Positions 1 to 12,026 are shown, counted from the first letter of the stretch. The stretch is DNA of 64,000 nt from Rhodamnia argentea (GCF_020921035.1 NC_063151.1:23566934-23630933), one strand, 5' to 3'. Notes: generated from the letters alone by a model not told the origin. Made by a program: numbers and translations.

Positions 1-135
1 ATATTGAAGATAGGATAGAGTAAATGTGGCCTTAAACACCCCCCCGGCCCCCCTTCCTTTTCCATGGAACTTGGTTCCTGAGAAATCAGATACGCTATGC
101 GATTGATTTATTATGTAGCGAGTTGATTGCCACAG

Positions 136-2738
136 GTGAGGAATAGTACCACTATACTTACCAGGGAGTTCCTTGATGCTTTGCCAAATGGGTGGGAAGA
201 CTATGCGTGGCGGAGGATTAACAAAGGAATACAACTGTAAGTATCATGTAAATTTCTCTCGATGTTGTTCATAGTTCGATTCGGCCCTCGCTTGGTTAGA
301 GAATGCCATAATGTTAGGAAAAGAAAGAAACATTGGGGGTAGTCTATGGGATGGAATTTATTGACATTTCTTCAAAATATAGGAAATTTTGTTCTTGCAT
401 ACAGTCACTTCTGGCTGCTCATATGTATGAAGTTTGCTTTGCAAATGAAATTAGTAGCGTCCGATGTCTTCCCTTGGTTATGTTCTTCCAAAGTTTTAGT
501 CACCTTAGGGAGTTGTTATATGAAATTTGTATAGCTAACTAGAGTGAGCTGCAGAAAGATTGCACACAAGTAGTCTGACGAGGTACATTTTTGTGTTCCA
601 GCAACCAATGTGAAAATAAGACTCTATGCAAGGAGAAACTTTCTCTGGTACTTCCTCAAACCCCCCCATACTTTCCACGGCAGTTCGATCGCTGTGCTGT
701 CATTGGTAACTCTGGAGATCTTCTAAAAACAAGGTTTGGAAAGGAGATAGATGATTATGATGTTGTCATCCGGGAAAACGGTGCACCTATCCAGGTCAAA
801 TTTCATAGTGCATGTGCAAATTTCATTTCTACTCTACTTAACCTGCTCTTGACTATCTTTGTATACCAGAATTACACGGATTATGTAGGAAAGAAAAGTT
901 CATTTCGTCTTCTGAATAGAGGATCTGCAAAAGCTCTTGATAAGGTTGTTGAGTTAGATGGTATGTGTGACACCTGACTTATCATGTTCTCTGACTCCAC
1001 TGGAGATATTGTAACAACACTCTTCTGCAGAAACGAGGAAGGAAGCTCTGATCATAAAAACGACAATTCATGACATCATGAGCAAGATGATAAGGGTCCG
1101 TAAGTTTCCTTTTTCTCTTAATCTGTCTCATAGGCATGTTTGGAGCATCCTCCTTACTTGGCACAAGGTTTGCCTTTTGCAGGAACTTCCTATAAAAAAT
1201 CCTGTGTACCTTATGCTAGGGGCATCCTTTGGATCTGCTGCTAAAGGAACTGGGCTCAAGGCTCTTGAATTTGCTCTATCTATCTGTGAATCAGTAGATA
1301 TGTATGGTTTCACCGTGGATCCTGGTTATAAAGAATGGTATAGATTGTAATTTGCGTATATCATACGACCTCTTTCACGTTTTCACTGTGGATCTCTGGT
1401 TTTCCTAATCATGTGTCCTTCCCAAGTGTTCTCTCAGGACGAGGTACTTTTCAGAATCTCGACAGGGTCATACACCTCTTCATGGTCGGGCTTACTATCA
1501 GATGATGGAGTGCCTGGGGGTATGTGAAGAGTTTATCTACGTTTTTCAATCAAACCTTTAATGTTTTCGATAATAAAATTGGAAGACTCTGGCAATAGGA
1601 TTTGGTTTTACATCAATCTGGTGAAGCATCTAGATGAATTGATTTTTTAACATATCATTTACATGACAAGTCGAATGCAATTCTTTCTTGAGATTTGAAT
1701 CCATTCTTAACTTGTTTCAGTCTTTTATCGTATCTTTGTAATTTGTACTTCCGAAATGTATCATCATCGTATTCTATCCCACTGCATGTTAGAATGCTCA
1801 CCTGTCAGTTTTTGTAATTAACATTATCTAATGTCATTTTTTCATCGTCTTGTAAAGCTCATCAAGAGTTTTAGTAATTAACATTATCTAATGTCATTTT
1901 TTCATCGTCTTGTATAGCTCATCAAGATTCATTCTCCAATGCGTGCTGTTCCAAACCGTGTCGTGAAGTGGTTGCCAAGCCATAGCTTAATCAGAGCTGC
2001 TAGAATTGCATCAGAGAAAGTGTTAAGGTGACGCTTCCCATTTGTCCTTAGTCTTGATTGTAACTGATAGCTTGATATGTATCTCCTTGCTCATTCCTCA
2101 AGCAAGTTCCAAAATAGTGTGTCAAGACTTGAATCGTTTGATTTTTTCCAGCCATAGTTGGATTGATAGGCTATTTCTGACCTCCAATATGATAGTGAGA
2201 ACTCATGTGATTTGAGGTCAATATGATAGTCAGAACTCGTGTGATAAACATCTATTTTCTTCTCTTGCAAGACAAATCCTTTAGTCAACTCTGCATCCAA
2301 TGATCTTTGCCTGCTGATCTAGACTGAAAATTTGGTAAAAACAAAATTAGATGGAGCAAGCCTTGCGTTGCTGTAACTTTTTGTCATCGCCATGATTTTT
2401 GTGTTTATCTCAACAAAATGTAAAAGCCTAATCACTACTAGTTGACAGACTGACGTGGTCAAAGTCTGCTCCTAAGTAATCAGATTTTTGGGTGTTGATT
2501 TTTATTTGGAGTCTGGTTGATTGTTTTTCTGTATGACTGCAGGAGGGCTGGAGCTGCATCTTTCGACCCTCTGGCAGCTTGTTCAATTGTCAAAAAGCAA
2601 ATTAAAAGGAGCTCTAGAGGACTCTCCAGTCTCAGAAAATCAGCAATAGACCATAAAAGATATGTTAGAGGGACAACAATGTATCCTTTGGAGCATAGTC
2701 CTGGACATGGCTTGCTTTGTACGGTGCCTGCTGATTGA
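136..2738 (+). CDS. Sialyltransferase-like protein (GT29), 5' partial
   Basis: Golgi type II glycosyltransferase-like protein of CAZy family GT29, related to the Arabidopsis MGP2/SIA proteins needed for pollen tube function (family knowledge). Visible exons: 136-236, 602-794, 870-960, 1031-1095, 1183-1337, 1438-1519, 1918-2027 and 2543-2738 (TGA at 2736-2738). They join in phase to 330 residues. The first acceptor could also be at 141. A sialylmotif-L-like block ([17 protein letters not shown]) lies in the second visible exon. A motif-S-like block ([22 protein letters not shown] region) lies in exon 1183-1337. The [17 protein letters not shown] segment follows, and the C-terminus carries EHSPGHG. 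The membrane anchor and start codon lie left of the window. Plant members have no proven sialyl donor, so the substrate is open. SIA1 and SIA2 cannot be told apart here. The acceptor of exon 1918-2027 lies in a 60-bp tandem duplication. Confidence 0.9.
1807..1927 (+). repeat. 60-bp tandem duplication across a splice acceptor
   Basis: Two near-identical units with a period of exactly 60 bases (about 1807-1867 and 1867-1927). Each holds GTAATTAACATTATCTAATG and the ATTTTTTCATCGTCTTGTA tract. Each ends with an AG followed by CTCATCAAGA. The second unit supplies the acceptor used in my model (exon from 1918). The first carries a parallel AAAG acceptor 60 bases upstream. Confidence 0.9.
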
Positions 2739-4300
2739 ATCTGTGGCTACTTCCAATTGTTTTTCAGGTTTGCTCTCTCTTTAGTGAATAGAGCTTGTAC
2801 AGAAGTGGTGGTTTGCAGCAGCGTTACCTCTATACCGACATGGTCGAGTTAGAAATAGCTGGGAGCTACTTTTGCCAAAGGGCGCAGAAAAATTTTCCCC
2901 TGGTATTTGTAATATTCTTTGTCAATCCTGTCAGAATATTTTGCACTTTGTTGGTCAAAAGGCAAGAAGATGGTGGAGATATACATTCGGTCATTGACTA
3001 GCGCATTGGTCTGTAGGGTTAATTGGTTCAGTTTCTGGCATAACTATGTCACTTAAAATAGAATTCTTGCTCAGTGTGATTGTAGAGCAGTGTGTCTGAA
3101 CTAGTTAGTCCTAGGAAAAAGGCTGAGTGAGGTTCTTGAGTTGGTCGTTGTCCGGATAGATCCTTAAGTCTGCGAGCTCTAGTGCTACTGGTCAAGTAAA
3201 TTGGCTGCCTCTGTAACCTGGAAACCTGCCTGAAACACTGATGCATTTTTTGGTTTCTACTCCGATCACGTGGGTGTAAACTAGGTGGCAGAACCAAGGC
3301 GTACGCATCTCGCCAGAGAGATATCAGGTTGAAAATTTGCGGGAGCCAGGCCAGATTCCGAACATGTAAGTGGAGAATTGCAAGCAAATCTGGGTCGTAA
3401 AGCTCATGGGAGTGGATTTCCTGGAAGGGTCCAATCTAGAAGACAGCCGCCGATACCATCACATAACTCTATGCAGTTCAAGCTCCTTTAGAAAGTTTTC
3501 CCCAAGTCTCGAGAGCCATAAATCCCTTACAAAACCTTCTCTTTTTACTTTGGATCAATTTGCAGTGAAATCAAAAAGAAAAATTTCCAATTAAGCTCAA
3601 GTGACCTGCCATGCATGGGAAGAAAGAGAGCAATGACCTAGTGAACGGTGATCAGCTAGGAAATTTTGCGACTTCTCGTCGCCAACTGTTGATGCAGTAA
3701 ACGTCACAGAAATTTAATTTGAAGAGTGGAAGAAGGAACCGCTTTAGCAACTCTCCAGGACCGGAAGATGCCTATGATGTCATTTTCTTAGCTTGACTAG
3801 AATGATCAATACATATTCTATGGTAGTTTCGCATTTAGGGGAAATGTTTATAAACTGTGGACGTCCTTAAGTACAGGTTAAACCGAGACATTATTCAGTC
3901 TCAAACTAAATAGACTTTGGAAAAGATCTTCTCGATGCCATGTTTGCATATCCATGCATTTCAGCCCTGTGCCTCGCGATCCGAAACCGGGATCATTAAG
4001 GGAGTTCCGAAATCATCGATCCTATAATATAGGGGGATACGATAAAGTATATCAGGAAATGAATATGTGTCGCCTAATTCGTTCAATATCTCTTATCTTC
4101 CAAAGAAAAACTATACGATAGATACCACAGAGTACAATTTTCTGCAGCAATCACTACTTGAAACAGCAAGTTGCTGGCATTTTATTACTCTGACGTACCA
4201 CAATCCTTCAGGTTTATTGGTGAACCACTGTCCTATATATATATTGAATCAATAGGACAGGACGCATCTGAAGTTAATTCGTATATATATGAACTCTACC
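2739..4300. other. Convergent intergenic region with two 3' UTRs
   Basis: The stretch lies between the stop of the GT29 gene and the stop of the MCTP gene, which converge. The first few hundred bases are probably the GT29 3' UTR. Open frames here (for example 3049-3387 minus and 3370-3594 plus) have no recognisable domain and are not called. Confidence 0.6.
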
Positions 4301-7300
4301 TTACAGTAGCATGTCTGACTTGGCCGGCAATCTCTTGAAGAAATTGACCGGCACAGGAGGCAGCTTGCCCCGGAACCGCGGATGCCTCAGCAGGTACAGC
4401 CCGACCAGCACGGCAATAACCTGGAGCGGAGTGATATAAATGATGACTGCCCATATCAATGCGAAGATGATGAAGATCGTGGTCGCCCTCGGGTCCCGCC
4501 AACTCAATATTGCTTGTGCTCGTTCGCCTTGCGAGGCTAAATCCCCCATCACGGTCTGGACCTTGCCTGCAATGCTCCGCAGCCTATCGTACCTCATCCT
4601 CACAATATCCGGATGCCTGCTTGTGGGAAATGTGTCGAATTCCTCGTCTAGCTCGTCCACATGGACTGCATCCGCTTGCGACAGCCGGGCATCCATATGT
4701 GGTGGGTGCCTCGCCCTGAATCGGTAATTCCAAATCCCGACTGCGAAGAAGTACAGGAAAATCGTCGGCAAGATCAACTCCGGGTAGCAAACGAGTATAA
4801 AAAACAGTATGTGAACGAGACAGGTGGTCACGGGGTTCCTCCAGTGGCAAATGCTGTCGAACCATCTGCAAAGGGCGGTGATGCTCGAAAAAAGGTACAT
4901 GAGCCGGTTGAAATTGGCTTTGCTCCTCCTCAAGCTGAACATGTGGGCATCCACATCTAACATGTATTCCACAACTTCACGCCTAAGTGGTGGCTCGGCC
5001 CGGGCCAGGCGCGCCGCCACGATCTGCGTGGCTTGGTGCCGGAGCCAATCGATGTACCGAACAGGTATGGGTTGGATGTAGTGCATTTTCGGAAGCAAAG
5101 GCCTGCTGTATTGAGCCACCATGTTCACCCACGCCGTGCAAGTAAACCGTAGAGCCAAATGGAGCTCCCCGTGCTTCTTCAAGCCGTTGGGTTGCAGGAC
5201 GAGGAGGGGATAGTAGTGAGTGTACACTCGATCGGCTTCTAAAGTCGAGAGACGAACTCTCACTTTCCCGATTCTCTGATCTCTAGCCTCGTCTTTTCCG
5301 TTGATGTGGCAGTTGTCGAAAACTCCGATCGTGATCACGGTGCACAAGTCGTAAACTTCCCAAGTGTACTGCTCGTTCCACTGCGGAGCCAGGGTGTCTA
5401 GGAGAGTCCTGGTCCTGACCCATTTGTTCCCGTACTTGGCTACGCAATAGGCGTCGGTAGTCCTGTGCCCCTTCATAGGAAGTAAGTTTCGAGCGCTCAG
5501 GATCCCGAGCTCAAGAATCCCAATGCTCTGCTTCCTTAAGATCTTCGACGATGGCTGAAGATCGCTGCTGAAATGTGTGGACTCGTCGAGAACATGATAC
5601 CCAACTTCCAGGCAGAACCGGATGCAAATCTTGCTAGAGAATTTTGGTTCCTTCTTCTTCTCTCCCTCTTCGATAATAGTTGGCTTGTGGAGGTTAAACC
5701 ACTGAGGATCAGGCAGCTTGGCGGTATCGCCTCTTTGCCGAATGTTCCTAACTGGAATCAACAACCTCCCTAAGGGCTCGTCCCTTCCGGGACCTACCCG
5801 TTCGTCGACCGACACGATTATGAGATCCTCAAACGGCTCGGACACCACAAACATTAGCTCATCGTGCCACACGGGATTCACAGTCTTCACCTGGGAAGGT
5901 CTAGTTACCCTTCCCTGGTTCCCTACCTGAACCTTGACGTATGTGTCGACCGGTCGACCGCCCTCGGTGGGAATAAGATCCTGAGCTTCCATGACAAGAA
6001 CCCGAAGGTAATAGAGCTTCGGCGAGAAATAGACCTTGGATCGAGTATTTTGCAAGTTCGCGTGGCTAATGTTGTGCGCATCGGAATGCCAGGCCTCAGG
6101 GAATGACTCGTCGGCTTGTGTCCCGATCCACACGGCGAGCATGATCTCTCCTCTGAATCTCTCTCCTTTCTTGTTCTCCAACTTATACCACTGCGGGGCC
6201 AGAGGGCTGTCCGGAGGAACTCGAGTAGGCACCTCCGAAATGTCGAGGACGACCCTCCCCACGAAATCGTCCTTCAAAACAAGATCCTTGTCCATCACGA
6301 TCACCTCGAGGAAATTCGACTGCAACCGCTCCTTGGCGAACGCGAATATCTGACGCCACACGGGGTTCTGGTTCTTCTCCAAGTGTTTTGTGATTCCTCT
6401 GTAGTTCCCAACCTTCACTTCCACATAGGGATCGAGGCTCCCGGTAACATCCTTTGGAGGAAGATCTCTGGCCTTGACCACATTCACGTACAGATAACGC
6501 ATCTGCTCGACGAGATCATAAGTAGTGGTGGTCTTATCCCCTCCCCGGTAACGCAAGTGTGCCGCCACCGGCGGCCGAGTCTCCTGCAAGGCAAATTCCG
6601 GGTTCTGGCCTGGCATCCGCATTTGCATGAGGGAAGCCGGGCCCGCTCGGGCGAAATCAGTCCTGGTCTCGACGCTCGGCGCCTTCTCCTTCATGAAATG
6701 GGCTTCGACCCCGGGACCCGAGGAAAAACTCGACGCCGGAGGAGCGCCGGCTGGAGCCGAAGCTCCGATGGAGTGGAAAGTCCTCACTTCCGGGTCCTTA
6801 TTCTTCTTCTTCTTCTTCCTCTCATCGAAATCGACATGATGATGATGATGATCGACACCAACGTGGTCATTACCAAGCTTGTTGTTACCTCTAAAATCGG
6901 CCTCTTCCAGAGGTGCCTCTGCAGCTTCAACACTATCGTTAGGACCAACATTTGGGGGCGACATGTAAGCACCAAAACCATCACGAGCGGCATAAATCCT
7001 AAGCGAAATATCGCCACTGATGTGCGAAAACAGGCCGCGCTTATCAAGCGGGTATCTTTGGACCGAGGCCTCCGATTCAGACAAAGGGACCGAAGCACCA
7101 GAGATCCTTACCCGGCCGAGGAACTGCTTGTGGTGACCTCCTTTGGTGTCATTGTACACCATGACATGGATGGTCTCGTCGTGGAGGCTCCTCGGGTCGC
7201 CGATATTGAAGACGAGCTTCTCGTTCCACTGGGGGTTGAGGTCTCTGTCCTTGGTCTGCGTCCTCTGCCGCTGCTCGTCCAGCTCCACCTCCACGTACGG

Positions 7301-7372
7301 GCTCGCGGAGCCTTGCCCGTCCTTGGGCTTCAGATCGCTCGCGTCGAGGACTTCCACGACCAGGTTTGGCAT
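4301..7372 (-). CDS. MCTP: multiple C2 domain and transmembrane region protein
   Basis: Intronless gene of 1023 residues. The ATG at 7372 (MPNLVVEVLDASDL) is chosen because the extra 13 upstream in-frame residues have no ATG. Visible order: C2A about 3-110; a low-complexity linker with a five-His run near residue 175 and a poly-Lys run near 185; C2B about 290-400; C2C about 450-560; C2D about 615-740; then the PRT_C region from about 760 with two hydrophobic segments (about 847-885 and 963-1000). Asp pairs such as GSLDPYVEV look competent for calcium binding. MCTPs sit in the ER and at plasmodesmata as tethers. The FTIP/QUIRKY relatives move florigen or receptors (family knowledge). The four-C2, roughly 1000-residue plan fits the FTIP/MCTP group; the exact orthologue is not resolved. 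Confidence 0.93.
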   Translation of the reverse strand: MPNLVVEVLDASDLKPKDGQGSASPYVEVELDEQRQRTQTKDRDLNPQWNEKLVFNIGDPRSLHDETIHVMVYNDTKGGHHKQFLGRVRISGASVPLSESEASVQRYPLDKRGLFSHISGDISLRIYAARDGFGAYMSPPNVGPNDSVEAAEAPLEEADFRGNNKLGNDHVGVDHHHHHVDFDERKKKKKNKDPEVRTFHSIGASAPAGAPPASSFSSGPGVEAHFMKEKAPSVETRTDFARAGPASLMQMRMPGQNPEFALQETRPPVAAHLRYRGGDKTTTTYDLVEQMRYLYVNVVKARDLPPKDVTGSLDPYVEVKVGNYRGITKHLEKNQNPVWRQIFAFAKERLQSNFLEVIVMDKDLVLKDDFVGRVVLDISEVPTRVPPDSPLAPQWYKLENKKGERFRGEIMLAVWIGTQADESFPEAWHSDAHNISHANLQNTRSKVYFSPKLYYLRVLVMEAQDLIPTEGGRPVDTYVKVQVGNQGRVTRPSQVKTVNPVWHDELMFVVSEPFEDLIIVSVDERVGPGRDEPLGRLLIPVRNIRQRGDTAKLPDPQWFNLHKPTIIEEGEKKKEPKFSSKICIRFCLEVGYHVLDESTHFSSDLQPSSKILRKQSIGILELGILSARNLLPMKGHRTTDAYCVAKYGNKWVRTRTLLDTLAPQWNEQYTWEVYDLCTVITIGVFDNCHINGKDEARDQRIGKVRVRLSTLEADRVYTHYYPLLVLQPNGLKKHGELHLALRFTCTAWVNMVAQYSRPLLPKMHYIQPIPVRYIDWLRHQATQIVAARLARAEPPLRREVVEYMLDVDAHMFSLRRSKANFNRLMYLFSSITALCRWFDSICHWRNPVTTCLVHILFFILVCYPELILPTIFLYFFAVGIWNYRFRARHPPHMDARLSQADAVHVDELDEEFDTFPTSRHPDIVRMRYDRLRSIAGKVQTVMGDLASQGERAQAILSWRDPRATTIFIIFALIWAVIIYITPLQVIAVLVGLYLLRHPRFRGKLPPVPVNFFKRLPAKSDMLL

Positions 7373-7840
7373 GGTGGGTAACTGGGGTTCTTCCTCAAGG
7401 ATCGTCCCCAAGTGTTAAGAGAAGTAGCTTTGTTGGTTCGACCTAGAATGGTGGGTGGAGATAACAGTTCTTGGAAAGGACACAGAGCCAGAAAGGAGAT
7501 GGAAAAGATAAAATTCGCAACAAAGAGATGAGCAGCTGGTGGTGAAGAAAGATGAGATGGTAATTTGGAGTACGAAGTCAGAAACATCATGTTAGAGAGA
7601 GAGAGAAAGAAAGAAAGAGGTTTTGTCTGGTGGTGTGAGGTGGCCCTGGAAGTCACAGATGTTTGATAGAGAGTGATTCTGGTGGATTCTTATGTCAGAC
7701 AGTCAGATCGAGATAAAGGGAGAGAGAGAGAGTTAATTTAGTGGGGTTCCATTCTAATCTACTTGTGGGGTATAATTATGATTAAGAAAGATTTAACTTT
7801 TTAGGTAGAGAGAGAGAGAGAGAGAGAGAGAGAAATTCTT
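7373..7840 (-). promoter_or_regulatory. MCTP 5' UTR/proximal promoter with GA tracts
   Basis: Upstream of the MCTP start (read on the minus strand) are purine/pyrimidine tracts at about 7588-7605, 7718-7733 and 7807-7833, the last a near-perfect AG dinucleotide run of about 27 bases. CT-rich leaders are common in plant housekeeping promoters. No clear TATA box was chosen. Confidence 0.4.
7807..7833. repeat. (AG)n microsatellite
   Basis: Uninterrupted AG dinucleotide run of about 27 bases, seen directly. Confidence 0.95.
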
Positions 7841-8514
7841 TGATGTGGAAACAGGGGAGGTTTGCTCTCTGTTTTCAAGAACATCTCCCCTTTTTGGCCT
7901 CAAAAGAAAAAAACCAGTGAAAGGAAGAATTTTTCTACCTCTTTATCTCCAAAGGGTGCATCCAGGGGATCCATTATTGATCCACCACCATGGTGGAGGT
8001 AGATGTCGAAGTCATGGGCCTTAAAGTGGGTCGGTCAGCATCTTGATTGATTCTCGCTTTTGTCTGCCCAGGAAAGAAGATCCTCTTGCCTATTCTCCCG
8101 ACCCCCCAAATCAAACAAACATCAAAAGCTAAAGAGAGATGCAAAAGAAAGGTCTCCCAAGCATACCCACTGAAGAAGGTCACATGGTGTTTCCTCTCTC
8201 TTTCTCTGTGGTTACAGAGAACAGACCTATGAAGAAGTCTTAGCGACGAAGATGGAGGCTGGAGCAGAGCCAGCTCCGAGGACTTTTACAGCGCCCCTGT
8301 TCTTTGATGGGGATCGTAAATCTAATTGACCCTTAGCTTTTTTGGTGACACTTCTGTGCTTGGGCAGATGCATTTGGCTACTCCTTAGTTGAGATCTGCC
8401 TCTTGGGTGGATTGCACTGATTAGTGATTCCAGCTCGAGCAACAAAAGTTTCATTTTGCTCGTCCTCGTGCGCAGATTCGAGGGGGTCCTCCAGATTCCC
8501 GGCTTTTGAAGAGA

Positions 8515-8600
8515 TAAGGATTTGATCTAGCGGTAAAAGCGCTCCCGTGCCAACTGCGCGGGGAATCGATAGTTGCGGGTGCGATTCTTGCAATGAGGAA
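8515..8600 (+). other. Possible tRNA-derived (SINE-like) remnant
   Basis: A tRNA-like A-box-like stretch (TGATCTAGCGGTAAAAGCGC, about 8521-8540) is followed about 35 bases later by a degenerate B-box-like stretch (GGGTGCGATTCTTGC, about 8576-8590). No cloverleaf closes well and there is no A tail. It may be a decayed tRNA pseudogene or SINE head, or chance. Confidence 0.25.
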
Positions 8601-8734
8601 CTCGGATTTAAGTGATGAAACACACTGATAAGTCGCCGTGCTTGTTTTCCCTCAAGATTGGAGGTGATCAGTTCCTGATCCGGTCCAGTCTCACTCAGGA
8701 ACCAGGAACCTAATCGCAAGGACTAGTTCTCGAT

Positions 8735-9058
8735 TTCTAGGACTGGGTCCGGCTCCTAGTTTGTCCAATGACATTGCTGGATTAATAGTATGAGTGAGCA
8801 ACATGAACTTTAATTTTAATATATCAATAAAAACAAGGTGTGCATTTAAGAAATAAGAAAAATAATCGATAAATTATTAGATTTACATATAAGAAATAAA
8901 AATAATAATAATAGTCCATCCGTTCTGGTCCCCTCCTAGAATTGGATCGAAAATTGTCTGTTTCGATTTTATGGAACCGGCAACTAGACCAGCGTCCTCG
9001 AGAATCGAATCGGCCGGTTCGGTCCGGTTCGGGTGGTTCCCGATTTACTCATCCCTAC
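8735..9058. repeat. GGTTCC-rich dispersed repeat, copy A (hAT-MITE-like)
   Basis: The stretch is rich in GAACCGG/GGTTCGG words around an AT-rich core. Its right end reads TTTACTCATCCCTA, the complement of a TAGGGATGAGTAAA-type terminus typical of hAT-derived miniature elements. It resembles copies at 10998-11400 and 12684-13112. No target duplication could be fixed. Confidence 0.5.
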
Positions 9059-10299
9059 TCAAGAATCGAGATTGTCATTTGTATTACAACTAGGCCTTTG
9101 GATTGTATAGAAGAAAATAGAAGAGGTTATGGGCATCGTGCTTGATAACATGGTTTTTTTTTTTCTCTTTTGCCCTCACGAGATTAATCCAAGGAGTCCA
9201 TATATTGACTAATTTGACCACAAAAACTTTGGGGCTAGGACCCGCCAAACTTTTGTCCAGACAATTCGATCTCAATCCGCCATTTAAAAAGTCTCGACCA
9301 TACATTAAAGATGATCCAAAGTTAAAATCTCATCGAATCTAATAAAAGCATAATGAACTAATATCACAAAGCATAGCCACCAGACATCTTGAACCGATCG
9401 ATACCACTGTCTCCACCGATCGAACGTTATCTTCTTTGCCGAAAACCGCGAATGAAGAAGGAAATCCTATCGAACAAGAAGAAGCATAGGCATAGCCTCC
9501 CGATTACATCATTTCGGTAACTAGGCTGCCAGACACGGCCGTCACATCGAGATCGTAAAACCACGGCGTACGAGAGGGAAGAAAGTCAATTCGCTTCTTG
9601 TGAACAAAAAATTCCCAATTTCACAAAGTTACTTCTGGTCCATTTTGGAGTACTAGGCCGTTAAAACGCTGGCCATTAGAGATTGCGCACGAGGACCAAT
9701 CCCCGTTCGGGCCGTGGAAAACCATTGGATGCCTCCGTCGCTTTCGGGGCTTCCGGAACCAAATCGGAGACCGGCGAGGAAACGAATATTTTATTGGTGG
9801 GCATGACCTTTTCAATTTCTGGTCAAACGAAGAAATAATTTTCTACGATCACGGAAAAGTATGGTACTACCTTAACATAATCATTAATTATGTTTATTCT
9901 GAAGATTTCGATATATACTGAATGGAATAACTCTACTTGTCTATAGTCGTGTTCAGCTCATTTCATACGTTAAAGTCGTAGTAAAACCACTTTTGGTTAC
10001 GATCTCGCTTCTTTCTCGTCTTGGATATTGGCTATCGGACTTTCATCTGGTCCATCGCTAATGTAGGGAAACAAGTTGCACTTTTAATACCGATCGTTCC
10101 ACGCGGCATACCGAGTTGGACAATGCGTGGATCGATACGTCGGCAATTTCCGGCTGACAATTGACCCCGAAGGACTACAATGGAATCTTACGCAACCGTG
10201 TAGGACTATATTGGGAAAACTGAAAAATTTGGAACCGAATTGATATCGGTACTATAGATTTAATGCTGATTTGGTTATTTCCCACGTGTTGCGCTACAT

Positions 10300-10765
10300 G
10301 TACTCTATGTAGGACGGACACTCTCCGAAGGCCCCCATACCGTATTCGACACTCTCCTACAATTCGACATTCTCCGACATGCAATCAATACATAGTCAGC
10401 ACTTTAGACACGCCAGCGACATATGAGTCCAGCATCTCGACACTCCATTTCGATACGCACATGGTCAATTTTATGCATTTTCAATAAATTATGGGTCAAA
10501 ATATAAATTTATCAAATATATATATACTTAATTCATATATCCAACCACTCCAAAATTAATATACTCGGCCAGTCCAAAAAATACTTAAGCGTGAATATCT
10601 AACGGAAGAAAAATAAGAAGAAGCGACAACTTACCGCCGATATTTTTGTATATACATTTAATATACGTGTCCCAACATGCCGAAATTCTGCATTTTTTAT
10701 AGAAATCACATGTCGGTATATAGTATCGTATCTTGTTGCGTGTCGTGTATCATGTGTCGTATCGG
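10300..10765 (-). repeat. Dispersed repeat R, copy 1 (inverted relative to 32468-32912)
   Basis: The reverse complement aligns along its length with 32468-32912. Shared words include TATATTAATTTTGGAGTGG, CATAATTTATTGAAAATGC, and CGAAATGG.GTGTCGAGATG. One end carries GTGTCGTGT-type words. No coding capacity. It is probably a non-autonomous DNA transposon or its remnant. Confidence 0.75.
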
Positions 10766-10997
10766 GGCTACATAGCATGTACTTGGAGAGAGATGATGGA
10801 GTTGGCCTAAGTCTCTTTCGGCCATTTTCCTTTGGGGCCAAAACAAGTCATCGTTGAAGGTGTGAAATTCTTAGCGCGCTCATGGTGGGGGCAATGCATC
10901 CTGGGCTTTTTCCCCTAACTGATTGGCCTGTTGAATTCTGCATTCGGGTCTGTTCCAGCCAGAAAGCTATCGCATGCGTTGGATCCTTGTGCTTCAC

Positions 10998-11400
10998 CCA
11001 CATCATATAACAATGATCGGTTCCCAATCTGGTCTGGTCCGATTCCCAAACAGTCCAAACATTGAATCGGTTGCATTTTTTTGTGATTTGCCATTAGATT
11101 TTTTCTTGTTAACAACATATTCACCGAACCACATCTCGTTAATTGAATCGCGTTATTGCTAAATTTGAAAGTCGTAGTAAGCATCTTAAGCAATTTACGT
11201 TTACATTTAGGAAACTTAAAAAATATATATGTATATGTATATATATTATCCAGTTTGATTCCCTCTAGAACCAGGAACCAAACCTAAAATAACCAATTCC
11301 AATTTTATGAAATCGGAAACCGGAATGGAGCTCTTGAGAATTGGACCAAACCAACTAATTTGGTTCTGTCCCAGTTCGATCGGTCCATTATGCTCGGTCT
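10998..11400. repeat. GGTTCC-rich dispersed repeat, copy B
   Basis: The core ACAACATATTCACCG...CATCTCGTTAATTG...GCATCTTAAG matches the core of copy C (12684-13112). It is flanked by GGTTCC/GGAACC-rich arms with an AT dinucleotide stretch near 11225-11250. Confidence 0.65.
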
Positions 11401-12026
11401 TAACTTCAACAAGGTCTCCCTTTTCTCCATCAATTTGAGCCTTCGGTTTTCAATGATCGGGAATATTTCACGTGTCGATAAATCATATGGTACCAAAATA
11501 AGAGCATCGTGCAAATACGTCCAATCGGAATAGCAACATATATAATAAACATGTCGAACTTTCTCGACGCATACAGTTCAAGACAAGTTTAACGAAACAA
11601 CTCTCACACACGACACGACGGGACACTATAGAATATTGAACTAAGCCAGCGGTCCGAGAAGTGTTCTTTAAGACAAGACATGAATTCATATTTAGACACA
11701 ATATACAAGACATGTTCTTCATATGTGCAGTAAGGGTGAGCATAGTTTCAGCGTAAAATCGAGACTCAAAGAATAGGACATGCAGAATTGATCCGGTTCC
11801 AAATGCGATATGATCCGATTTCTGGTTCCATATTTTTTGGAACCTATACTATGTGGTTCGGACTCGAACCAAACCACCTACGGTATCGATGAGGGCCATG
11901 AGGCAGAGGCTAAACAACTGTGTTTTTGAGTGCGCTTCGCTTTGTGATTATTGGTATCGGCATCATGTGGTCTCAATCTATTGAAGTGCGGTGCGGGAGA
12001 TTTACTGTAGATCATTAGATTAACTT

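Noticed and set aside
6116-7381. 421-codon open frame on the plus strand
   Set aside because: It is the antisense shadow of the MCTP coding region in GC-rich codons and has no domain of its own.
7373-7411. Thirteen-residue N-terminal extension of MCTP
   Set aside because: The in-frame extension starts with TTG, not ATG, and the C2A domain begins right after the ATG at 7372.
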